In this document: positions 1 to 9,281 of the stretch, piece after piece
How the letters are laid out: each line of letters starts with the position of its first letter
How positions within the stretch are numbered: position 1 is the first letter of the stretch
From: Ipomoea triloba
Lineage: Eukaryota > Streptophyta > Magnoliopsida > Solanales > Convolvulaceae
Reading direction: 5' to 3'
NCBI RefSeq assembly: GCF_003576645.1
Contig: NC_044918.1
Location: 22,411,393-22,475,392, forward strand
Length of the DNA stretch: 64,000 nucleotides
Notes under the pieces: generated by a model
Told to the model about the DNA's origin: nothing
Database searches by the model: none
Seen by the model: the letters and a program-made list of their open reading frames with translations, nothing else
Made by a program: the position numbers and the translations under genes

Positions 1-332
1 CGCCTGGACGATGCAGATTAGGAAACTTCTAAAGACAAGGGAGACTAGACGCGGATTTCACGAGTGAGATAAGGAAAGTAAATCAATAGGCTTTAGGAAG
101 TTGAATCAATGTAATAAGGTAAGAAATCGTGTGTATTTATGGTAGTTTAGAGTTGCTATGTGAAGATTAAACCCCTCCTTGTATAAATAGGGGTATTAGA
201 ACTTGAAAAAGGGTAAGCAATTCTTAATAAAAGGAGAGCCAAAACGCTGCTTCAACGATCCTCTAAAAACTTTATTATTTTCCGGTAGTGTTGGCCCGCC
301 GTTCGACCACCCTGTGGTTGATAAAACCAACA
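1..332 (+). repeat. 5' LTR (left end outside window)
   Basis: This stretch matches 5386-5717 closely and ends in AACCAACA just before the primer-binding site. It holds a TATAAATA box at about 182-189 and an AATAAAA polyadenylation-like signal near 227, as expected for a plant LTR. In the right copy the TATA box reads CATAAATA. The start of the repeat lies outside the window. Confidence 0.85.
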
Positions 333-350
333 TTGGTGCCGTCTTTGGGG
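333..350 (+). other. Primer-binding site of the LTR element
   Basis: TTGGTGCCGTCTTTGGGG directly follows the LTR end CA. It resembles the plant Ty3/gypsy consensus TTGGCGCCGTCTGTGGG, which primes minus-strand synthesis from a tRNA (Arg- or Asp-type; which one cannot be settled by eye). The second element in this window has the closely related GGCGCCGTCCGTGGGG. Confidence 0.7.
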
Positions 351-1216
351 AACGATACAAAAGCTGTGTCATTTTAACCGATTGAGAGAGACTAAAAAAT
401 GTAGCCATAGATGTAGCCATGGTGACAACAAAGAGCCTTCAAGGGAGAACCCAACCGCTGGTGCAAGTTAATGTGACCACCGACCAGACTGTTTCTCAAG
501 GGCGAGACCTGCGAGAGTAGCTCACTCTACCTAACTCTCGTGACTTACGAGGGCAGCTTAGCCGTCAAAATTCTCATGAGCAAGTCGAGCATGTGCGAGA
601 TAATGCTCTAGTAATTGAGGAAGGACGAGTTGCGGATGCGCCTCCGCCGCCTCAGCCGCCCGTGTCGACCATTCCTAGCATTGCATATGTGATGAATCGA
701 ATGATGGATCTATATGAGCGTGAGTTGGCGGCTCGGGTGGTGAATGCTCTGGTAGGAGTGGCAGCCAGGCTATGCCTCAAGTACCTTAAGGGCCTCAAGT
801 ACCTCAAGTTCAGCAGTCTCGATCGATTAGACCGGAAGAGCCTGGAAAGTCGGTAGCTTTTCGCCAACCCCCGGCTCGATCAAGGTCAGGATCAGAAGCA
901 ACTCACCGATCGGTTTTTGACAGACTGGGTAATCGAGTGGAAGTAGTAGTGAGAGGCTAAGATGTGCGCAGGGCCCCTAGGGAAAATGCTCCGAGTGAGC
1001 CTAGAAATAGGCGGGAACGAAGATATGATGCGGTCCAGAGATGAGTAGACGAACTATCCGTGCATGAGAGTAGTGCGGAATCCCCTACTGGTCAGGGCCA
1101 GGTCCCAGACGAGTTCGCTCTCCTATCAAGAGAAGTTAAAAATCTAAGGAGAAGGTAGAAGGAAAGACGACTGGTACCCGAGTTTTCTTAAAGGTCTGCC
1201 CCTTTCTCGCGAGACA

Positions 1217-2330
1217 ATGGCATATAAGACTCTCACGAAGTTCAAGTTACCCATGCATCTTACTTACAATGGAATGGGTGATCCCAAGAAACATCTAATA
1301 AGCTTTCATGCTAGGATGCAGATAGTCAGGGTAGAAGAACCTTTGATGTGCAAAGCTTTTCTCACCATGTTGACGGGAGTGGCTCAGAGGTGGTGTATGG
1401 GTCTGCCCGACCATTCGGTGGGCAATTTTGAGGAATTGGCAAAACTTTTTCTGACCAACTATGCAGCCAATTTTCGCGACCCAAGAAGAACTTCATGTAC
1501 TTTCAAGTTATAAAGCAGGATCCGAGCGAGCTTCTTAGGTCATTCTTGATTAAATGGCAAAAGGAAGTCTAGACAGTGGATGATCTAGATGATAACACCT
1601 TGTTGATTCTGTTCTTGGAATCTCTGAGGTTGGGAAAGCTCTACACCAACCTGCATACTGATTGGCCGACCTCTAATGGTAACGTAATCTAGAGGGCCAA
1701 TAGGCACGCGGACATGGAAGACACGGTCAAGCAAAAGAGGATACATGAGGGATCGTCTCGGCCCAAAAAGCCGCGAGTTGAAGAGCCTCGAGTAGGAAGA
1801 TTTGATAAGAGTCAGCTTGGCCGACTAGAAGGTGGTCGAAAACCTGAAAGATCGGGTATTCCGCCATTTCGCCAGCAACCACCTATGATTCAAGAGGTAC
1901 AGGCTTTACCTCCACCACCAATGCTACGACCAGGAGATCAACCTGAAATACTAGGCCAAGGGTCGGGAACTGGCAAGTCTTGCTGGTTGCATCGCTCAAC
2001 CACCCATTCAACTGAGGAATGTGCTTTTTTTTAAAGCAAGAGATGGAAGCGATCATACGAAGAAGTACACCTGCCCCATCCAACCAATGGCGTAGGCGCT
2101 TATTGTGGCAATGGGGGAACCCAAGTCATTCCGGTGAGGGTAGTCGTGATAAGGGAAAACAACTCGATGTAGAGGAGGAAGAGGTTAATTGGAAACATAA
2201 GAATGTCATCAACATGATTATTGGGGGACCTGAAGGCGGAGACTCGGCCAGTTTACGAAAAGCATGGGCCCGACAACTCTATGTAGGAGCGGTGTACGGT
2301 CGGGAGGCTGGTACTAAAAAGGTATGCTGA
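1217..2330 (+). pseudogene. Broken gag of Ty3/gypsy element
   Basis: The frame at 1217-1513 encodes a typical retrotransposon Gag core: it starts with KTLTKFKLP, and YNGMGDPKKHL, LTGVAQRW and FEELAKLF follow. After a frame change the relation continues (KQDPSELLRSF, then an in-frame TAG at about 1570). A basic linker follows at 1714-2034 and a C-x2-H-like remnant (SCWLHRSTTHSTEEC) near 1977-2025 is what is left of the nucleocapsid knuckle. The piece at 2210-2290 (NMIIGGPEGGD, LRKAWARQL) is the conserved gag-protease linker, also present in the second element at 59508-63807. Several stops and shifts make it inactive. Confidence 0.8.
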
Positions 2331-2339
2331 GAACCGATT

Positions 2340-3430
2340 ACTTTTATAGATGACAACCTGCCTCTAGGGTCCGATCCGCATAGAGATGCTCTCATCAAAG
2401 CTATGGATATAGCGGGTACTGTTGTAAGGCGAGTATTAGTTGACAGCGGGAGTACTGTCAATGTGCTATATTTAGAGACATTCAATAAGTTGGGGTTGTC
2501 AAGAGAAGCTCTCAAACCCGTCCGAACCCCTATGGCCGGGATTACAGGCGACTTTATTGAGTCGAATGGATTTATATAATTGCAGGTCGAGCTGGGTACT
2601 TACCCGAATACTAGAACTCTGGAAATGGAGTTTGTGGTCGTACAATTGGAATGCTCTCATAATGTGATTCTGGGAAGGTCGGGCCTAGAGGACTTGAGAG
2701 CTCTAATTTCCTTATAGTATCTATGCATGAAGTTTTAGACGCCCAATGGGGTCGGAGTTGTCCAGAGTGATTAGTGCATCGCCCGAGATTGCTACTTAAA
2801 ATGGGAAAATCCAACCTACGGATCCATACTATCACAGGAATGAGGAGAAAATGGAAAGGACACTAGAGCGACCTGAGTCGGTCGTTGAATTGGAAGAAGT
2901 GGAAATTGATCCAACCTACCCTGAAAGACGGGCGAGGATTGGAAAGGGTCTGCCTGAAGCTGTTAAGGAGTCGGTTGTGTAAGTTTTAAGGGAATTCAAG
3001 ACCATCTTTGCATGGGGACCTGAAGATATGCCAGGGTCGACCGAGCCATAATTACCCATCGGTTGGTTGTCGATCCAACTTATAAGCAAGTGGCTTAGAA
3101 GAAGAGACATCTCTCTACCGACCGAAGAGAGTTTGTAAAGAAAGATATCAATGCTTTATTAGCCGCCGGGCTCATTCGGGAGGTAGAGTACCGCAAATGG
3201 TTGGCCAACGTGGTGCTAGTTCCTAAGCCACTAGCATCGAGAATGTGTGTTGAGTACACCTAAGCCACTAGCATCGAGAATGTGTGTTGAGTACACCGAC
3301 TTGAATAAAGTTTACCCCAAGGATACGTTCCCTTTACCTCAGATTGATCATATGGTGGATGAAATAGCAAGGTGCGCCCTACTAAGCAGGTTCAATGAAT
3401 TAATGGGAGCAGCGACAGCCGGAGCAACCG
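2340..3430 (+). pseudogene. Broken protease and truncated reverse transcriptase
   Basis: The aspartic protease is read around 2395-2760 with the active-site block LVDSGSTVNVLY and downstream FNKLGLS, but stops occur at about 2576 and 2716. RT similarity begins near 3000 (FAWGPEDMPG) and continues through KKRHLSTDRREF, LIREVEY, WLANVVLVPK and MCVEYTDLNK to HMVDEIARCALLSRF at about 3395. It then ends abruptly where an FMDA-like catalytic motif is expected. The YxDD box, RNase H and integrase are absent, so this is an internal deletion. A 37-bp tandem duplication inside RT adds a frameshift. Confidence 0.8.
3224..3297 (+). repeat. 37-bp tandem duplication within RT
   Basis: A unit beginning TAAGCCACTAGCATCGAG occurs twice back to back (3224-3260 and 3261-3297), apparently without differences. 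It repeats the part coding KPLASRMCVEYT. As 37 is not a multiple of three, it shifts the frame. Confidence 0.9.
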
Positions 3431-4189
3431 GCTGAGAAGTAGATGCCAAAGGGTCATGAGTAACCCCGACACAAGTGCAAGAAGAGGAAGCCATGTGTAA
3501 AGAAAGGAGAAGGAAATGGAGGACCAACCTGATAATGAAGGAAACAGGCAACAGAGACGATGGAGAAGGGGCGGAGAAACGATGGAGACTAAGCGACAGA
3601 CAGAGAAAAGAGGAGTCGGCGATGAAAGGGTTTGACTGCAGTGAAAAAGGAGAGTAAAAAAGAGGAGGAGGTATTTATAGGCGGATGAGAAGAGGGGATG
3701 GAGACGTGTGGCGAGGATCTAACGGATGCCAAAGGACGTGGCTGTTGAAAAAATGGGAAGCGTGTGGGAGAAGCTTTTAAATGGCATTTAAGAAAGAAGT
3801 TAAAAGGGTGAGAGAAAATAAAGGCGAGAATTGGAAAAGTCAAAAGAATTCAAAATAAGAAGGCGAAAGGGTTCCGCGTCAAAGGGAAACCCTAAAAGTT
3901 AAAGCTCATAGTCGGCCAACTAGAGTTCAAGTCAGTCAATAACCATGGCAGCAATTCAGAAGGTCGGGTTAAATACCATTTGAAAAGAGGGAATAAACTA
4001 AGCGTCAATAGAGGAGTCGGCCCAAGAGTTAAAAGGTAAAGAAGTTTACTCAGACTCCTAGAACAAAGGGGAGGTGCGTACAGGAGTCGGTTCGCGTTAG
4101 TTAAATAACCTCAAGAAAAAGAAAACGCAAGCCAAAAGAGAACTTTATTAATGATAACATTACATCCGAGCTAAGGATTACATCAGACT

Positions 4190-4650
4190 CCATCCTTATC
4201 TTTCCTCGGAATGTGAGAGGCACGTTCATAGGAGGTAGTCGAGTCCTGGATGGAGAGACAGGGGTAGTCCGTGGAGGATAGTTGCGCACCTCCTCCTAGA
4301 AGAGCACAATGCCTGGAGGGGCTCCAATCGGGGTGCCGCAATCGACCATGTCCTAGATCTCCTTCAAAAAGTTCACATAGTCAGGATCATAGTTGAGATT
4401 GGGAGGTGGTTCTTCCTTCAGAGCTGGCTCATAATGGACGACCATACATTCCTCCTCTTCATATGGAATGATCGGGATCCTATGGAAAATCCCCGATTAC
4501 ATGGTCAGCCCTCTTGCTTTTCAGTTCAACACGGCACGCTCGTTCACCAAGTCATCGAGACGAGCGTTTCCCAGTCGAGGAAGAAACACCCTTCTTAAGT
4601 CCCATGATCTTTGCAAAAAAAAGTTTGGAAATGTGCATAAGTTAGTGGAA
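4190..4650 (-). pseudogene. Relic antisense ORF in the 3' region of the Tat element
   Basis: Read on the minus strand there is a coding-like frame opposite to gag-pol: LRRVFLPRLGNARLDDLVNE, IPIIPYEEEECMVVHYEPAL, KEEPPPNLNYDPDYVNFLKE, DMVDCGTPIGAPPG and VRNYPPRTTPVSPSRTRLPP. It is broken by stop codons (for example after NFLKEI and after GIVLF). Some Tat elements are known to carry antisense ORFs between pol and the 3' LTR, and this fits in position and character. The function of such ORFs is unknown to me. The assignment rests on recalled family features, not on a search. Confidence 0.55.
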
Positions 4651-4984
4651 CATTGAGCTATTTATTGGAGGAGATATGCCTAGAAGCTCGTGCGTAGAAT
4701 CATACTCAAGATCTTGAATGCCATGACGATGATGTGACTATGTCAGACTTGTCTTTTTCAAGAAGATAAGGATAAAGGATTTACTGCAAGTGATGAGACA
4801 TAAGATGTGACGTGTAGAAGTCACCTCGAGAATCCCAGCAAATTAGACCAGAGAGTGGAGATAATCAAGTCAGAAGGGAATAGTTGATGGGTGAGGAGAA
4901 GTCAAATATTCAGAAGGGGAAGGCATCCGACATGGGCCGACTTAAGACCATGAGGTCAGACCCAGCGAAGACTGACCAAGAGTA

Positions 4985-5190
4985 GGAGTCGGTCGGCGGA
5001 GAGTGTTGACCGATTAGAGGTAGATTAGCATTCATGGGTGAATGAGTGGAAGAGATTCTATGAAGAGGAGAGAAGGGAAGAGAAAGGAGTCGGTCGGTGG
5101 AGAGTATCGATCGATCGAAGGCCAATTAGCACTCATGGGTGAATGAGTGGAAGAGATTAAATGAAGAGGAGAAACTGGAGAGGGAAGACT
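4985..5190 (+). repeat. Two imperfect tandem units of about 100 bp in the 3' region
   Basis: Units beginning GAGTCGGTCGGYGGAGAGT start near 4987 and near 5087. Each runs through GATTAGCA(C/T)TCATGGGTGAATG and GAAGAGGAGA, with about 85-90 percent similarity by eye. They lie just upstream of the 3' LTR, or inside its unmatched left part, because the true LTR start cannot be fixed from this window. Confidence 0.7.
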
Positions 5191-5385
5191 CACTGGGGAA
5201 AGCAAGTAATGAGGAAGAAGAATACGAGGCCAAGGAAGGTGATTAGAAGAAATCGGACTCAGAGTCATGGTAGAGGGTTGATATGAGAAGATCGACCGTG
5301 CAATCAAGAAAGGAGCAAGTCTGGAGCTCATCCTTAGCAAGCCGAGTGAGAAGGTCTGGACGACTAGGCAGTCTAAGTAGGGATG

Positions 5386-5717
5386 CACCTAGATGATGCA
5401 GATTAGGAAACTTCTTAAGACAAGGGAGACTAGACGCTAATTTCACGGGTGAGATAAGGAAAGTAGACCAAGAGGCTTTAGGAAGTTGAATCAATGTAAT
5501 AAGTCAAGAAATCATGTACATTTATGGTAGTTTAGAGTTGTCATGCAAAGATTAAACCCCTCCTTGCATAAATAGGGGTATTGGACCTTTAAAAAGGGTA
5601 AGCAATTCTTAATAAAAGGAAAGCCGAAACGCTGCTTCAACGATCCTCTAAAAACTTTACTACTTTTCGGTAGTGTTGGCCCGCCATTCAACCACCCCGT
5701 GGTTGATAAAATCAACA
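5386..5717 (+). repeat. 3' LTR (matched part)
   Basis: This repeats 1-332 with scattered substitutions and ends AATCAACA at 5717. The LTR continues left of 5386, but its partner lies outside the window, so its true length is not known. Confidence 0.85.
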
Positions 5718-6240
5718 GGAATGGGAATGATAATTAAATACTTGGGAATGGTAATTGGTAATGATTTTAAATAGAACGAGTCACATTGTTTGGTAGTACG
5801 TAAATAGGAATTGGAATCAAAACAATTAATTAATTAAAATAAAAATAACTAAATATATAATACAGATATATACATATGCGTATGTGTGTGTGTATGATCA
5901 TATGAGTCTACCCCTTTCCATGAGTCCGTATGGACAAATCCAATCCATTAAAATGTGAAAATCAATTGCTTAAAACAAAAGATTTTAAAAAGCTTTATTC
6001 ACTATTTTTTTTTCTTTGCACGGTTTTGGGTGATTAATTAAGTTTAGGGGTAGGGTGGACCCGGACCGTTAAACGGATGGAGAAAGACCCCGTGAATTTA
6101 CCAAAAAAAAAATTTAGTTTAGGGGTAAATTAGGAATGTTAATTGCTAACTAATCCCATGTTTTGTGGATTTTTAATTAATTTGCTAGGCCTTTTTCCTT
6201 ATTCTTCGTTGCTAAAATACGGTGGTTGTTCCTCTTTTTT
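5718..6240. other. Gene-free; relic of a GGAAT-rich MITE
   Basis: The first 110 bases (GGAATGGGAATGATAATT, GGTAATTGGTAATGATTT) resemble stretches at 15590-15800 and, inverted, 44875-45028. These look like one family of short elements ending in GTGTTTGGTTCG. The rest is AT-rich with no coding signal. Confidence 0.4.
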
Positions 6241-6317
6241 TTTTTTTTTTTTTTTTTGAGTTTGGGATGCATCCAAGCTTGTGGGATGCATCCAAGTTTG
6301 TCGTTCTGAATAAGTTG

Positions 6318-6545
6318 GTTCACATAATTGTACACTGTTGCACACAAAATTGTTCGTTGTTGCACACAGCATCGTAAACAATTGTGCATGGAATTGTACA
6401 CTATTGCATATAATAGTGTGTATTGTTGCACGCATGGGTATACACTGTTGCACATAGTAGTGTACATAGTTGCACATAAAAGTGTACACTGTTTCACATA
6501 GTAATTTACGTAGTTACACGCAGGAGTGCACACTATTGCGCTTGG
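6318..6545 (+). repeat. Degenerate minisatellite (GTACACTGTTGCACATA type)
   Basis: About ten imperfect copies of a 20-25 bp motif (GTACACTGTTGCACA, TAGTGTACATAGTTGCACA and so on) lie head to tail. Long open frames here on the minus strand consist of Cys/Tyr/Val repeats and are by-products of the array. A short duplicated GGGATGCATCCAAG pair precedes it at about 6265-6298. Confidence 0.75.
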
Positions 6546-6714
6546 AAGAACCACGCACACACCTGCTTCTTGTACTACGCTATTAAAAAAACTAATAATC
6601 CTAGCAATTAAAAAAAAAACACAAAATCCTAGTCATCCATAAATCAAAGGTCAATGGATATATCCTACATTACCCTCAAAATATATCTCTAGAATCATGC
6701 ACACTATTATAAAA

Positions 6715-7138
6715 GGGTCACACTTGTGTGAGACTGTCTCACGGATCCTTATTCGTGAGACGGGTCGGGTCAGGTCGAAGTAACATGCAAATGTCATACT
6801 TATATGCTCAAATATAATACTAATCAAGAATACAATTTTTGTTACTTATTATAAGAGAAAAAGTAATACATTTTTTATAATAAGAATGTTGACAAGTGCC
6901 CCTTATAAGGAAAAATATAATACTTTTGAGGAAAAATGTAATACTTTTAAATCGAAATGTAAAAGTATTGTATTTTCCAAAGTATTACATTTACCCTTAT
7001 AAGTAACAAAAATTTGATTCCTGATTAGTATTACATTTGAGCATATAAGTATGACATTTGTGCATATAAGTATTACATTTGCATCTTGACCCGACCCGAC
7101 CCGTCTCACAGTGAGACAGTCTCACACAAGTTTTTGCC
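6715..7138. mobile_element. Mutator-type MITE, copy 1 (424 bp, 9-bp TSD)
   Basis: Terminal inverted repeats start GGGTCACACTTGTGTGAGAC at the left and, read inverted, GGCAAAAACTTGTGTGAGAC at the right. They extend through GTCTCAC and GACGGGTCGGGTC, giving about 60 bp of pairing. The element is flanked by a perfect 9-bp duplication, ATTATAAAA (6706-6714 and 7139-7147). Long TIRs with 9-bp duplications are the hallmark of Mutator-like elements. The interior is AT-rich with no coding capacity. Further copies lie at 16552-16808 (partial) and 19497-19880. Confidence 0.9.
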
Positions 7139-7318
7139 ATTATAAAATAATATTAAATAATGTTTAAATGCACACCCAAATTACCAAAAAACCCATGTTA
7201 GAAAAAAAAAACACATAAAATCCTACTCATCCATAAATCCAAGATCAATGGATATGACTTATCCACACGGACTTATGGGAAAAGGTGCACTCACTTTCAT
7301 TAGCATATATATATATAT

Positions 7319-7783
7319 GGAAGGGTTCAGGTGTGGGTATATCTTCCCATGCGGTTGTGCGGTACTCACCTTAAGTATTAAAACGACGCACATTAAGTAA
7401 ACAAACCACACACCTTATTAGGCTACAAACATTAACCATGCACCTAAAGCTTTTAAATGGTGCACCTTCAAGTGGGAATACATTGCGCACCTTAAGTACA
7501 CAAACCACTCACCTTAAGTACACAAGCCACGCACATTAAGAACACAAACCTCGCACCTAAGGTTTTAAAATGACGCACCTTAAGTTTCAACAACTCATAC
7601 ACCTTAAGCATACATATCACACACCTTAAGAAGGAAAATACGCAACTTAAGCTTTAGGTTCATGTACCTTAAGCTTTAACACTCACGCACCTTAAGCATA
7701 CAAATCACACACCTTAAGAAGAAAATTAAGCACCTAAATCCACTGCACAACCGCACGGAAAACACTCCACCGCATGGAAACTG

Positions 7784-7785
<2 letters not shown>
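7319..7785. mobile_element. (AT)n-flanked element with CACCTTAAG array, member A
   Basis: The ends are GGTTCAGGTGTGGG...CATGCGGTTGTGCGG at the left and CTGCACAACCGCACGG...CCGCATGG at the right, which are roughly inverted. The interior is a degenerate array of CGCACCTTAAG plus 8-12 bp spacers (for example GTACACAAACCACGCACC). (AT)n tracts abut both sides (7306-7318 and 7786-7846). No coding frame is seen. It resembles plant elements that insert into TA microsatellites (such as Micron of rice), but I infer this from layout only. Confidence 0.6.
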
Positions 7786-7850
<65 letters not shown>

Positions 7851-8397
7851 AGTTCCCGTGCGGTTAAGTCTGAGCCATGGATCTAGTTTAAATCAATGTC
7901 AAGGATTACCAAAATTTAGAGAGAAAAAAACACGGTGACAATTTGGTAATTTTTGCATCTAGATCAAATTTTAAGGTGCGTGATTTTCCTTCTTAAGGTG
8001 CGTGATTTTTGTGCTTAAGGCGTATGAGTTTTGTACTTAAGGTGCGTGAGTTTTTGTACTTAAGGTGCGTGGGTTGTGTTTAAGGTGAGTAGTTCTTGAA
8101 ACTTAAGGTGCGTGGTTTTTGTATTTAAGGTGCGTGGTTTTTGTGCTTAAGGTGCGTGGTTTTTTTGATTAATATGAGTAGTTGTTGAAACTTAAGGTGG
8201 GTCAACCTGAAGCTTAAGGTGCGTTTTTTTCTTTTTAAGGTGCGTGGTTTGTGTGCTTAAAGTGCGTGGTTTGTGTGCTTAAGGTGCGTGGTTTGTATAA
8301 ATTTAAGGTGAGTGAACTTAAAGCTTAAGGTGTATGGTTTCCTTTCTTAAGGTGCGTTGTTTTCCTTCTTAAGGTGCGTCAGGTTTTTTTTTTTTTN

Positions 8398-8466
<69 letters not shown>

Positions 8467-9013
8467 AGTTCCCGTGCGGTTAAGTCTGAGCCATGGATCT
8501 AGTTTAAATCAATGTCAAGGATTACCAAAATTTAGAGAGAAAAAAACACGGTGACAATTTGGTAATTTTTGCATCTAGATCAAATTTTAAGGTGCGTGAT
8601 TTTCCTTCTTAAGGTGCGTGATTTTTGTGCTTAAGGCGTATGAGTTTTGTACTTAAGGTGCGTGAGTTTTTGTACTTAAGGTGCGTGGGTTGTGTTTAAG
8701 GTGAGTAGTTCTTGAAACTTAAGGTGCGTGGTTTTTGTATTTAAGGTGCGTGGTTTTTGTGCTTAAGGTGCGTGGTTTTTTTGATTAATATGAGTAGTTG
8801 TTGAAACTTAAGGTGGGTCAACCTGAAGCTTAAGGTGCGTTTTTTTCTTTTTAAGGTGCGTGGTTTGTGTGCTTAAAGTGCGTGGTTTGTGTGCTTAAGG
8901 TGCGTGGTTTGTATAAATTTAAGGTGAGTGAACTTAAAGCTTAAGGTGTATGGTTTCCTTTCTTAAGGTGCGTTGTTTTCCTTCTTAAGGTGCGTCAGGT
9001 TTTTTTTTTTTTT
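7782..9013 (+). repeat. Perfect 616-bp direct duplication meeting at an N
   Basis: From the (AT)n tract through the CACCTTAAG-type array to the poly-T run, 7782-8396 recurs at 8398-9013 with no difference seen except a few AT units. The two copies abut exactly at the single N (8397). This is most likely an assembly artefact: two overlapping contig ends joined through a placeholder. Confidence 0.85.
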
Positions 9014-9181
9014 AGTTCAAAAAACACAACCAATATTCTTTATAAGAGCTTCTCTACAAAGTCATTTATGTTAATCCAACTTAAGGTGCATAGATTAGAA
9101 GTTTAAGGTGCATCAGTTTAGAATTTTTTTAAAGAGCATTGATCACCGCACAACCGCACGTGAAGCTTTAACCGCACCTGA
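7847..9181. mobile_element. (AT)n-flanked element with AAGGTGCGTGG array, member B
   Basis: It starts AGTTCCCGTGCGGTTAAG and ends CACAACCGCACGTG...CCGCACCTGAACC; the right end is the inverse of member A's left end. The interior holds about 20 copies of a 19-21 bp unit (TTAAGGTGCGTGGTTTTTGT), the reverse complement of member A's array. It lies between (AT)n (7786-7846) and (CT)n(AT)n (9188-9274). The length is inflated by the 616-bp duplication, so the true element is probably about 720 bp. Confidence 0.6.
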
Positions 9182-9183
9182 AC

Positions 9184-9187
<4 letters not shown>

Positions 9188-9275
<88 letters not shown>
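9188..9275. repeat. (CT)n(AT)n microsatellite
   Basis: A run of CT dinucleotides passes directly into AT dinucleotides, ending TATTATAAAAAA. It marks the right boundary of the AAGGTGCGTGG-array element. Confidence 0.9.
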
Positions 9276-9280
<5 letters not shown>

Positions 9281-9281
9281 A

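Larger units (their letters stand above)
1..5717 (+). mobile_element. Decayed Ty3/gypsy (Tat-lineage) LTR retrotransposon
   Basis: Two copies of the same terminal sequence (1-332 and 5386-5717) flank a primer-binding site, a broken gag, a broken aspartic protease and the first part of a reverse transcriptase. The rest of RT, RNase H and integrase is missing: coding similarity stops near 3400, just before the first catalytic Asp block. About 2 kb of non-coding 3' region follows, with relic antisense coding. Many in-frame stops and frameshifts make it non-functional. The antisense frame and the PBS type suggest the Tat lineage (inference). The left LTR is cut by the window edge, so target duplications cannot be checked. 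Confidence 0.85.

Noticed and set aside
203..420. Open frames on both strands in the first LTR
   Set aside because: They lie within LTR and PBS sequence that is repeated at 5386-5717, and have no coding features.
6177..6560. 127-codon Cys-rich open frame on the minus strand
   Set aside because: It is the translation of a minisatellite plus poly-T; no start context, domain or splice signals.
7970..8395. Regular short repeats with spacers resembling a CRISPR array
   Set aside because: Units of 19-21 bp are degenerate, spacers are only a few bases, there are no cas genes, and the context is plant nuclear DNA; it is a transposon-internal array.
8357..8554. Open frame with poly-IY and an unknown residue
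   Set aside because: Produced by the (AT)n microsatellite and the N at 8397.
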